Origin: Cerasicoccus maritimus
GTDB lineage: Bacteria; Verrucomicrobiota; Verrucomicrobiia; Opitutales; Cerasicoccaceae
Length of the DNA: 64,000 nucleotides
Assembly (NCBI GenBank): GCA_031296935.1
Contig: JAVDPD010000029.1
Coordinates: 1-64,000, forward strand
Reading direction: 5' to 3'
Of this stretch, positions 1 through 6,239 are shown piece by piece (within the stretch, counting starts at the first letter, position 1; every line of letters begins with the position of its first letter). Made by a program: the position numbers and the translations under genes. The notes beneath the pieces were generated by a model, which did no database searches, was not told where the DNA came from, and saw only the letters and a program-made list of their open reading frames with translations.

Positions 1-100
1 GTTCGGTACTGCGACGTCCTTTTTTCATATGATTTTTCGATATATATGACCGAAAATATTCTCACTAGCAATGGACCAGTTTAAGGGGGCCCTGCCAGCG

Positions 101-168
101 CCTACCTCTTGAAAGAGAGCGAGGCGCTAGCGGCGCTGTAAGAGGTTAGGTGAGTCGCCTTGTTCGAA
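101..168 (-). repeat. attC-like site, degenerate
   Basis: Downstream of the 180-641 gene there is an inverted repeat (arms about 101-110 and 140-150, CCTACCTCTT against AAGAGGTTAGG) around a GCGCTAGC-type centre, and an R''-like heptamer GTTCGAA at 162-168. A matching R' core with GTT is not evident at the far end, so this is either a decayed attC or an atypical one. About 90 bp of sequence to its left has no ORF. Confidence 0.5.
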
Positions 169-179
169 TTCTTGCTTTC

Positions 180-641
180 CTATTTAAAATTTTCCTTAAG
201 CCATGCGACCGCCAGCCTGCAGCTTTCCGCTTTCAAATGGAAGTCATTCTCGTCGCAATCAAAATATTCCTTGTCTAAGGCTTTTAATTCCTGATCCAGT
301 TCCTCGCTATCGGAGTCCGACAAAGATATTTCGTGAACTGAACCACGACTAAACTCAAAGCCATATCGGCGATAGGTCGATAAGATTTTCTCTAACATCT
401 TTAGGTCGTCTACAGAGCCCACCTTCTTTAACGCATCTGCAAAGTTACAAACCTCGTCCGGATCTTCAATAAAACCTGCAGAACTGACATAGCTAGGAAA
501 ACTGGTGTAGAACTCATAGATATGGTTAATGAATTCAAGGCCGCCAGTAGTCTCTGTTTCGTTAACCACTCTTTCGAGGATGTAAACAGCCTCTGTCTCA
601 CTTGTAAGAATATCCCTGATGGATTCTGATACTTCTTTCAT
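180..641 (-). CDS. hypothetical acidic cassette protein
   Basis: A 153-residue acidic soluble protein with no signal peptide or membrane segment. The only notable stretch is an Asp/Ser/Glu-rich segment around residues 105-117 (LSDSDSEELDQEL). I do not recognise the family. The ATG lies just after the R' core of the attC at 644-706, and the gene is the sixth cassette counted from attI. Its single-gene, attC-flanked setting says it moved as a cassette but says nothing about its role. Many cassette genes of this size are orphans or small toxin, antitoxin or immunity-like proteins. Confidence 0.75.
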   Translation of the reverse strand: MKEVSESIRDILTSETEAVYILERVVNETETTGGLEFINHIYEFYTSFPSYVSSAGFIEDPDEVCNFADALKKVGSVDDLKMLEKILSTYRRYGFEFSRGSVHEISLSDSDSEELDQELKALDKEYFDCDENDFHLKAESCRLAVAWLKENFK

Positions 642-643
642 TT

Positions 644-706
644 ACCGAACGCTGAGGTCAGACGACGGCGGCGCTAGCCGACGTTGTCTGAACTGACTTG
701 TTAGCG
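644..706 (-). repeat. attC site
   Basis: Read on the minus strand it opens with CGCTAAC, continues CAAGTCAGTTCAGACAAC, passes through a GC-rich palindromic centre (CGGCTAGCGCCG), returns as GTCTGACCTCAGC and closes with the core GTTCGGT. This is the canonical R''-L''-centre-L'-R' order. The TAA stop of the 701-1099 gene lies inside the CGCTAAC core. Confidence 0.9.
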
Positions 707-1099
707 TAATTTAAATTCTTCTTTTGTCTGAAAGGTTAGTTTGAACTTCCGTGCCTGAATTCTCCATACGGCCCAATCTTTGTTTTTGTGAAATCCTCCG
801 ATTTCATAACATCCATTTTTCACATCTTCTGTTTGAATCTCGTCGATTGGGATTGAGTCGTCAGGAAAGGGAAGTGCCTCCTTTGTGTCTTTCCATAATT
901 CTTTTTCGTTTTTGGTGACTCCAATGCATTCGAAAACACAATCTTTAATGATCCATTCTTTTCCTTCGGATTCTAAAAGTGGTGGGCCATACGCTCCAGA
1001 ATCGATAGTCATGCGAATGTAGTCAGGCTTTTCCTCGATAGATTCGAGAGAGCCATCGTGAAAACTCACGTGATTGAGATCCTGAAGAGTCAGTTCCAT
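701..1099 (-). CDS. hypothetical cassette protein
   Basis: A 132-residue soluble protein beginning MELTLQDLNHVSFHDG. The frame stays open upstream to 1165, but those 22 codons are the attC at 1109-1178, so I start at the ATG at 1099, just outside the attC. The N-terminal pattern with HDG resembles many small orphan or immunity-type proteins in cassettes, but I cannot assign a family. Its stop codon is embedded in the next attC core, leaving no spacer. It is the fifth cassette from attI. Confidence 0.75.
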   Translation of the reverse strand: MELTLQDLNHVSFHDGSLESIEEKPDYIRMTIDSGAYGPPLLESEGKEWIIKDCVFECIGVTKNEKELWKDTKEALPFPDDSIPIDEIQTEDVKNGCYEIGGFHKNKDWAVWRIQARKFKLTFQTKEEFKLR

Positions 1100-1108
1100 C
1101 TTTTCTTC

Positions 1109-1178
1109 GCTAACGTCAGAGGTCAGACACGGAGGGACCCGCGAGGGTCCCGGAGTTGTCTGCACCGACTTGTTCGAT
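1109..1178 (-). repeat. attC site
   Basis: The minus strand reads ATCGAAC-AAGTCGGTGCAGACAAC, then a strong GC hairpin (CCGGGACCCTCGCGGGTCC), then GTGTCTGACCTCTGAC, then the core GTTAGCG. The outer arms match those of the attC at 644-706 (CAGACAAC and GTCTGACC), so these two sites form one attC subfamily. Confidence 0.92.
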
Positions 1179-1179
1179 T

Positions 1180-1878
1180 TTACTTCAGCTTCTTCCGATA
1201 TGCCACGAATGCCAACGAAAAGCCTCCCAATAACAAAGCATAAACGTGTGGCTCAGGGACCGGAGATGCATTAATCTCCAAGGTAGCAATACCTCCACCA
1301 GCATCTGTCCAATTCGGAAAAGAAATATCGGTTTTCACAAAGCTCTGATTTCCTATCGACCATCCATCGCCTAAGAAATCTGTCTCCCCTAACGAGTTGA
1401 CATTCTGCCATTCATAATGTGAAGGATCTGGAGAAGATGATACATCGGCTTGAACAACTATCCAATAGGTTGTGCTCGGATCTAAACTAGATGAAAGGCC
1501 TGTAAAAAATGCACTGCCAGGCGATGCAGGATCACCAGAAAATAGCGATAATGTATCAATTGGAGCAAACGAATCGCCAGGTAGACCAGCTACATCTTCA
1601 AAAACTTCAATGAACATTGGCCCAGGTGTACCTGTCGCTCCAAACTCGAACTTTAAAGACATGCCTTCGAGTAAATAGCCACCACTATTACTTCCAGTAG
1701 TAAAAGAATGACTCCACTCAACGTTCTCTCCGAAGTTCTTTCCGATTACCAAAGAACCACCAGGTGCTGCAAAATGGTGATTGCTAACTGCAATTACCGC
1801 GTCAAGGGATGAGCACAAACTCAATCCCGCCAAGAATGATAATATTTTTAGTGAGGTTTTTTTCATAAAATTTTTCAT
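1180..1878 (-). CDS. secreted PEP-CTERM-like protein carried on an integron cassette
   Basis: About 232 residues. The N-terminus is a Sec signal peptide (MKKTSLKILSFLAGLSL, cleaved near SLDA). The body is Ser/Gly/Asp-rich and beta-rich (residues about 35-205). The tail VPEPHVYALLLGGFSLAF ends in a basic YRKKLK cluster, which is the PEP-CTERM plan: PEP motif, hydrophobic helix, basic end. PEP-CTERM tails are processed by exosortases, none of which is in this window. I start at the ATG at 1878, which overlaps the attC core; 1866 is the alternative and gives a more typical signal peptide. The longer frame to 1911 is attC sequence. Fourth cassette from attI, and the only one here that is clearly exported. 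Confidence 0.85.
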   Translation of the reverse strand: MKNFMKKTSLKILSFLAGLSLCSSLDAVIAVSNHHFAAPGGSLVIGKNFGENVEWSHSFTTGSNSGGYLLEGMSLKFEFGATGTPGPMFIEVFEDVAGLPGDSFAPIDTLSLFSGDPASPGSAFFTGLSSSLDPSTTYWIVVQADVSSSPDPSHYEWQNVNSLGETDFLGDGWSIGNQSFVKTDISFPNWTDAGGGIATLEINASPVPEPHVYALLLGGFSLAFVAYRKKLK

Positions 1879-1943
1879 CGAACGATGAAGGTATATGCGA
1901 AAAAACGCCACGTTTTTTCGTCATATATCCTGACTGGTTATGC
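1877..1943 (-). repeat. attC site
   Basis: Minus strand: GCATAAC-CAGTCAGGATATATGACG, an A/T-rich stem around GTGGC, CGCATATACCTTC, then the core GTTCGAT. It shares GGATATATGACG and CGCATATACCTTC with the sites at 2459-2525 and 2929-2995. The first two bases of the next start codon are the last two of this core. Confidence 0.92.
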
Positions 1944-1948
1944 TTTTC

Positions 1949-2461
1949 TCACAAGACAACCGGGATACCATCTGGGGGTAGATCATTCTTCCACCCGAAT
2001 AACTTTGTTCCAGCCGCATACCATTCAAAGATTTCGTGAAAGAAGCCCTTTCTCTGAATTCTGATTTCGACTGCAACCCAACAAAGATCTCTAATAACGT
2101 CGTCAGTTAAGCTAAGTGCAATCGCATCGCCAACGCCTGTATCATCTGGATATCTTTCAAGGTATCCCTCAAGACCTGCCCATACGCTCTGAGTCGACCC
2201 CGCGCTGACCGATTCGAATATTTGTGAGATTTCTTCGTCGGAGATCAGCGACAATGCATATTCTTCTAGCTTCTTTGATTGATCGGCCCAGAAAAACCGA
2301 CTTTTGGAGTTCCAACCGTCCCAATATCCATCATAAGCCTCTGAGAGGTCTGACGCTACCATAACTCCACTTCTCACTTTTCCGGTCTGTTCGAACCATG
2401 GAAGCGCTATGAAACGCTCTACGGCAGAGGCAGCGATTTCTTCTGATTCTTTACTTTGCAT
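1949..2461 (-). CDS. hypothetical cassette protein
   Basis: A 170-residue soluble protein beginning MQSKESEEIAAS, rich in Trp and acidic residues (YDGYWDGWNSKSRFFW around residues 43-58). No recognised domain, signal or membrane segment. Its ATG at 2461 lies inside the attC core (GTTATGC), so the cassette boundary itself supplies the start codon. The open frame up to 2506 is attC sequence. Third cassette from attI. Confidence 0.75.
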   Translation of the reverse strand: MQSKESEEIAASAVERFIALPWFEQTGKVRSGVMVASDLSEAYDGYWDGWNSKSRFFWADQSKKLEEYALSLISDEEISQIFESVSAGSTQSVWAGLEGYLERYPDDTGVGDAIALSLTDDVIRDLCWVAVEIRIQRKGFFHEIFEWYAAGTKLFGWKNDLPPDGIPVVL

Positions 2462-2525
2462 AACGTTGAGGGTATGTGGCGAAAATGCGCCAGCATTTTT
2501 CGTCACATATCCCGATTTGTTATGA
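2459..2525 (-). repeat. attC site
   Basis: Minus strand: TCATAAC-AAATCGGGATATGTGACG, a stem AAAAATGC-TGGC-GCATTTT, CGCCACATACCCTCAAC, core GTTATGC. The stem positions that differ from the 2929-2995 site change on both arms (GATATGTG with CACATAC against GATATATG with CATATAC), which supports selection on the folded hairpin rather than on sequence. Confidence 0.93.
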
Positions 2526-2912
2526 TTCCCATGCGTAGTCTGTTACGTGCCCGTCGCGTAGGTGAACTGATGCGAATCTAATTGAATTATTTGGCTTGGT
2601 AAGGTCAAAGATCATGCAAATGCTCTCATCCTCTGCCCAGACTTCGCTAATTCGGAGTAGGCTCCTCTCAATCCTTCTTCCATATTCGCTACTTAAAAGT
2701 TCTTGCATAGCTACTCTTTGCATTTGCTCGAAATTTCTATCCACCAGTGACATCTGTTCCCGATCACGACTCGAGGGTGATATGCCCAGCCCACTAAAGT
2801 AGAAGGATTGGCCTGCGTACGTGAGGAGCTTCTTCCACGAATTCCGATCTTCAAATACAGTGTAATATCCAATTTCAGGATCGTAGGCTTGCCGCTCGAT
2901 TGATTTTTTCAC
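2520..2912 (-). CDS. hypothetical cassette protein
   Basis: A 130-residue soluble protein. I choose the GTG at 2912 (MKKSIERQAYDPE) because a good ribosome-binding site, GGAGAAGAG, sits a few bases upstream. The in-frame ATG at 2966 would start inside the attC. No family recognised. The stop TAA lies inside the CATAAC core of the following attC. Second cassette from attI. Confidence 0.75.
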   Translation of the reverse strand: MKKSIERQAYDPEIGYYTVFEDRNSWKKLLTYAGQSFYFSGLGISPSSRDREQMSLVDRNFEQMQRVAMQELLSSEYGRRIERSLLRISEVWAEDESICMIFDLTKPNNSIRFASVHLRDGHVTDYAWES

Positions 2913-2928
2913 GAATGGCTCTTCTCCT

Positions 2929-2995
2929 TCATAACGTCGAAGGTATATGCGAAAATGCGCCAGCATTTTACGTCATATATCCTGACTTGTTCGGT
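2929..2995 (-). repeat. attC site
   Basis: Minus strand: ACCGAAC-AAGTCAGGATATATGACG, stem AAAATGC-TGGC-GCATTTT, CGCATATACCTTCGAC, core GTTATGA. It belongs with the sites at 1877 and 2459. The last codons and the stop of the 2973-3434 gene are read from this site. Confidence 0.93.
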
Positions 2996-3434
2996 TTTTA
3001 AGTCTTTGCTCTAAATCATTATCGGTCAATTCATCAAGAGTGCATAGGTCATAGATGTCCATGCTCCCCTGGTCATAGAGGACAAATAAAGGAGAATACT
3101 TCTCTCCGCCAGCTTCATTCCAGCAATCAGAAGCCCATTGGAACAAATACTCTTCAGCATCCTCATGGACACCTTCATCAAGGTCTTCATCGGACCACTC
3201 CCATAACTCATCTGTAAATCGACTCAGTGGTGATGGGTAACAAGTATCAATAGACATATCCAAGGTCATCCATGCCATGGCAAAAGGAATAAGACTTCGG
3301 CCATCATTAACATAGTAAAGTCCAGCATATTCAGCGTCATCAGGAAGAGGCAGCTGGATGATTTCGAAGCATGCAGACACGAAGTCACTTTTGTGCCTTG
3401 ATAGATTTAGCTTATATTTTTCGAGTCTGCTCAT
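2973..3434 (-). CDS. hypothetical acidic protein of the first (attI-proximal) cassette
   Basis: A 153-residue soluble, very acidic protein (a DEDLDEGVHEDAEEY stretch around residues 82-96) with no recognised domain. The ATG at 3434 follows AGGAA, only a few bases inside the attI-side core GTTCGGT. The last six residues (RTSQDI) and the stop codon are encoded by the attC at 2929-2995. As the first cassette after attI it should be the most recently inserted and the best expressed from any promoter in the intI/attI region. Function unknown. Confidence 0.78.
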   Translation of the reverse strand: MSRLEKYKLNLSRHKSDFVSACFEIIQLPLPDDAEYAGLYYVNDGRSLIPFAMAWMTLDMSIDTCYPSPLSRFTDELWEWSDEDLDEGVHEDAEEYLFQWASDCWNEAGGEKYSPLFVLYDQGSMDIYDLCTLDELTDNDLEQRLKNRTSQDI

Positions 3435-3439
3435 TTCCT

Positions 3440-3446
3440 ACCGAAC
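3440..3446 (-). other. attI-proximal recombination core
   Basis: GTTCGGT on the minus strand marks the left boundary between the first cassette and the non-cassette DNA leading to intI. The same heptamer is the R' core at 644-650. The rest of attI lies between here and about 3560; I cannot define its accessory sites by eye. Confidence 0.65.
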
Positions 3447-3642
3447 AGTATTTTTTAAGCGACGAAAACGTTCATTGAACAAGATCGTGCTGATGGGAAG
3501 TGGGCGTGGCGGGGAGTGAAGTGAATGGAGGTAGTAATGATGCGGGATGTGTCATGATTAAATGGGCAAGGTTAGGCTTAGTGGCGGTAAAGTACTTTAC
3601 ACTCGTTTAGGTCAAAGTTGGCAAGGCTATTTCGTTTTCAAG

Positions 3643-3666
3643 TTATGCACATTGAAGTGTGGATAA
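3643..3666. promoter_or_regulatory. convergent pair of DnaA-box-like sequences before intI
   Basis: TTATGCACA (3643-3651) and TGTGGATAA (3658-3666, the complement of TTATCCACA) face each other across six bases, 8 bp before the intI GTG. The second is a perfect E. coli-type DnaA box and the first fits TTATNCACA. Their position would overlap the intI promoter or leader. It could equally be a dyad for another regulator. Confidence 0.5.
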
Positions 3667-3674
3667 GTTTTTAG

Positions 3675-5084
3675 GTGAATTTATTGACAATTGAACGAGC
3701 GGTCAGTTTGTATGTGTTCATGCAAATGGTCGTATTCAAGAACTGGACCAGCGCGTTGCAACGTTCAGGGCTGCCGGTGCGGCGTCAGCAATCTTATACG
3801 ATTACTATTCGCTGGTATCTGGGCTATCTGGCCTCGCGGAGAGAGGCTGCGAGCGTAACCAGCGCCCGTGAGTTTATGCAAATGGCCGTTGCCTCAAAAC
3901 AGCCACATGGGTGGCTGGAGGAGTGTTGGAAGGATGCGCTGCGGTGGTTTTTCAGCAACGCGCCGATACGCAAAGAGGCGGGGCAGGCGCGGTCGTTGAT
4001 GGGGGTCGAGGCGGGCCCGAGCAATGTTAACCACAACGATGCAAGCCCTCAAGGTGAAGGAATTAGAAAGCGGCGGGATGCCGCTTCGCCTCTCAGCTGG
4101 GCGCAGGCCGAAGAGCGGATGGTTGCGGCAATGCGGCGTGAGGGAAAATCTTACCGCACGGAGCAAACCTATGGCCATTGGGTGCATCGTTTTCGACGTT
4201 TTGTTTCGGCGCGGCGGGCTGCATTGGCGGGAAAGCCTGGCGAGTCGGTGCAGGCTTTTTTAGATGCGCTGGCGACGCAGGATAGGGTTTCCGTGGCCAC
4301 GCAGCGGCAGGCGCTCAATGCGGTGGTTTACTTTTTTCGGGCAGGCTTGCAGCGTGAGTTGGGTGAGATCGGGGAGTTCCGGCGTGGTCGGGTGGCCAAG
4401 CGCGAACGTGAAGTGCTGGCGCAATCCGAGGTGAGTTGCTTGTTCGATCATTTGCCGGAAAAGTGGCAGTTGTTGGCCAAGTTGCAGTATGGCGCGGGCT
4501 TGCGCAAGGAAGAGCTGTTAACCCTGCGCGTGAAAGACATCCACTTTGAAGAGCGCCGGATTCTTGTTCGCCAGGGGAAGGGGGATAAGGACCGCTATGT
4601 CGCCTTGCCCGAAGTGTTGGTCGCGCCATTGCAGGCGCATTTGAAGCGTGTGCGCAGATTGCATCAACAGGACCGGGATTCGCAGGCGCCAGGCGTTTAC
4701 TTGCCCAATGCATTGGATCGCAAATACCCGTGCGCGGGGCAGGAGTGGCGCTGGTTCTGGGCGTTCCCGGCAGCGCATGCGTCCACGGATCCACGGTCAG
4801 GCGTTGAGCGTCGGCATCACCAGCATGGCGCGTCGTATCAGCGGGCCTTGAAAGAGGCGGCAGAACTGGCGGGCATCACGAAGCGTGTCACCACTCATGT
4901 TTTACGGCACAGTTTCGCCACGCATTGCCTAGAGCGGGGAACGGACTTGCGGAGCCTGCAGGATGTTTTGGGGCACGCGAGTTTGGAGACCACGCAGGTC
5001 TATCTGCATTTGGTGCGTAAGCCGGGCCGAACCTTGCCCACGCCGCTGGCGGCCTGTGTGTCCAGCGACCTGCTGGAGAGGTAG
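3675..5084 (+). CDS. intI: integron integrase (tyrosine recombinase) with a long N-terminal extension
   Basis: A site-specific recombinase that would insert and excise cassettes at attI/attC. The catalytic set is complete: R277 (GAGLRKEE), Lys in GKGDKDR near 302-305, H408 and R411 (THVLRHSFATH), H434 (LGHASLETT) and Y443. The insert typical of integron integrases is present at about 346-372 (ALDRKYPCAGQEWRWFWAFP) and separates it from XerC/D. At 469 residues it is about 130 longer than usual IntI. Residues 20-95 look like an additional SAM-like core-binding domain (RRQQSYTITIRWYLGYL, then DALRWFF) ahead of the normal one at 140-225. The start is a GTG; an ATG at 3720 is an alternative. It is transcribed divergently from the cassettes. 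Confidence 0.95.
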   Translation: MNLLTIERAVSLYVFMQMVVFKNWTSALQRSGLPVRRQQSYTITIRWYLGYLASRREAASVTSAREFMQMAVASKQPHGWLEECWKDALRWFFSNAPIRKEAGQARSLMGVEAGPSNVNHNDASPQGEGIRKRRDAASPLSWAQAEERMVAAMRREGKSYRTEQTYGHWVHRFRRFVSARRAALAGKPGESVQAFLDALATQDRVSVATQRQALNAVVYFFRAGLQRELGEIGEFRRGRVAKREREVLAQSEVSCLFDHLPEKWQLLAKLQYGAGLRKEELLTLRVKDIHFEERRILVRQGKGDKDRYVALPEVLVAPLQAHLKRVRRLHQQDRDSQAPGVYLPNALDRKYPCAGQEWRWFWAFPAAHASTDPRSGVERRHHQHGASYQRALKEAAELAGITKRVTTHVLRHSFATHCLERGTDLRSLQDVLGHASLETTQVYLHLVRKPGRTLPTPLAACVSSDLLER

Positions 5085-5089
5085 ATTGG

Positions 5090-5191
5090 CTGGAGGGCAA
5101 CGCTTCGTCGTTGCCGCAACCTGTTGGCTGCTCTGCCTCCCCGAAAATCTGATTCCACCTAATGCGGCAACGACAAAGCGTTGCCCTCCAG
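5090..5191. repeat. REPIN-like element (GGAG-headed hairpin pair)
   Basis: Two 29-bp arms, 5090-5118 and 5163-5191, are inverted repeats with 28 of 29 bases matching. Each arm is itself a hairpin (GGCAACG-loop-CGTTGCC) headed by GGAG. It starts 5 bp after the intI stop and may double as its terminator. Confidence 0.8.
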
Positions 5192-5261
5192 TGGGCGCTG
5201 CCTGCCTTGGCAACTGAGAGTTCCTAAGCCAGGATTTGCCAGTTTCTGCTTGGGAATCTGG

Positions 5262-5367
5262 CTAGATTCTAACCGAGCGGCAGACTGAGGCTAACTGGGA
5301 CTCTGCACGAGTCTAACCTAGCAACAGGCTGAGTCTAACCGAGCCTTAGCGTGAGTCTAGCCGAGAT
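5262..5367. repeat. degenerate short repeat cluster, GAGTCTAACCGAG type
   Basis: Five degenerate copies of a GAGTCTAACCGAG-like word (GATTCTAACCGAG, GAGGCTAACTGGG, GAGTCTAACCTAG, GAGTCTAACCGAG, GAGTCTAGCCGAG) recur about every 20-25 bp. No ORF across it has plausible composition. Confidence 0.65.
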
Positions 5368-5675
5368 TCACTCGCTGGTTAGGTTAACTTCGCACTTATG
5401 CCCCGTGGTGGGTTGCTTGCTAGGTCAACGATTGCTAGCCGCAAAGCGTGTTGGACCTCAATCTGTCCGGAGGAAGAAGCAGGAGGGGGTCGAAGAAGCA
5501 GGAGGGGGCGAACGTAGATTTCAAATATTGACCACTGCCAATGCGTTGGAGAGGAGGTCAAGGGGGGCAGTTTCGAAGTGGATCTCTGCCACGAAAGCAT
5601 CAACCCGCTTTTTGATGTTCGGTGATGTCACCAAGGGTGTTTTTCAATGCCACACCTGTGTTTTCAAAAAGAACC

Positions 5676-5850
5676 GCTGCTGTACTGGAGCAACAACAGT
5701 GGCTGTACTTGCTCGATAACCGATGCTGTACTCGGGAAAGAACCGAGCGGTTCTTTTCGAGTTTCCTACTAAGGCTTTTCGGAAACAACCGTATAGGCTT
5801 TGGCCAGTTTCCTACGTAGGCTTTTCCGAGTTTCCTACGTAGGCTTTTGC
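5676..5850. repeat. short repeat cluster, GCTGTACT and GTTTCCTACGTAGG types
   Basis: GCTGTACT occurs three times (about 5678, 5703 and 5724). GTTTCCTACNTAGGCTTTT-like units then occur at 5761-5780, 5807-5826 and 5830-5849, with a diverged copy between the first two. The later units centre on the palindrome CCTACGTAGG. The ORFs drawn across this region are repeat read-through with no coding character. Confidence 0.65.
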
Positions 5851-5940
5851 GGGGCGTGGCGCGCGGGTGCGGATGACGACCTTGTAGAGGATTATCCAAG
5901 ATCCTGAGTCGCAGCTCAAAGCCCGGACTACTGCCTTGGA

Positions 5941-6114
5941 ATGCCTCGCGCCGAAGAAGTCGGATACATGAGCTGGGCGAAGCCGGGGAACCGTTCGATC
6001 ATGACGTTGGGCGCGGAGGAGCTCTTTGTGTTGCCAAGGTTTGAGAATGTCCGTGAGCGGTTGCATGGTCAGAAACTTCGCTTATGCGCGGCTGTTTTCG
6101 GCTTTGGTGATTAG
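5941..6114 (+). CDS. possible small protein of 57 residues
   Basis: An open frame beginning MPRAEEVGYMSWAKPG, with balanced composition and ending AAVFGFGD. An internal ATG lies at 5968. There is no clear ribosome-binding site and I recognise no family. It could be a genuine small gene or a relic of a longer one. It is the only plausible coding stretch between intI and 6240. Confidence 0.25.
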   Translation: MPRAEEVGYMSWAKPGNRSIMTLGAEELFVLPRFENVRERLHGQKLRLCAAVFGFGD

Positions 6115-6239
6115 CAATCTGGTGCGGGGTATTACGATTTTCGATAACTTGCCTCTGAGCTGCGTGATATTGGACAATCGGCCAGCTCGCAGAGTCGAGG
6201 CATGGGGCATGCTGCGAAATCGTCTCAACTAAATTTGCC

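Larger units (their letters stand above)
1..3446 (-). mobile_element. integron gene-cassette array (continues past the left edge)
   Basis: Six short genes, all on the minus strand, are separated by imperfect palindromes of 63-70 bp that begin and end with AAC/GTT core sites. They point away from an integron integrase at 3675-5084, which is the standard chromosomal-integron layout. The cassettes have one gene each, almost no spacing, no shared function and a more AT-rich base use than the genes to the right of the integrase. A GTTCGGT heptamer at 1-7 is identical to core sites inside the array, so another attC probably starts at the left edge and the array probably continues. Mobility is inferred from the architecture. 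Confidence 0.9.

Noticed and set aside
2966..2966. Longer start for the second cassette gene at 2966
   Set aside because: The extra residues come from the attC hairpin; a GTG at 2912 with a good ribosome-binding site is better.
4315..4794. Long minus-strand ORFs under intI and under other GC-rich genes
   Set aside because: Antisense shadow frames created by strong codon bias; their peptides are Arg/Pro/Ala-rich and match no family pattern.
5090..5191. CRISPR array or IS element at the intI-proximal repeat
   Set aside because: Only two units, inverted not direct, no spacers and no transposase; better explained as a REPIN-like pair.
5351..5719. 122-residue plus-strand ORF in the repeat region after intI
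   Set aside because: Composition is odd, it runs through degenerate repeats and no start context supports it; treated as read-through of repeats.
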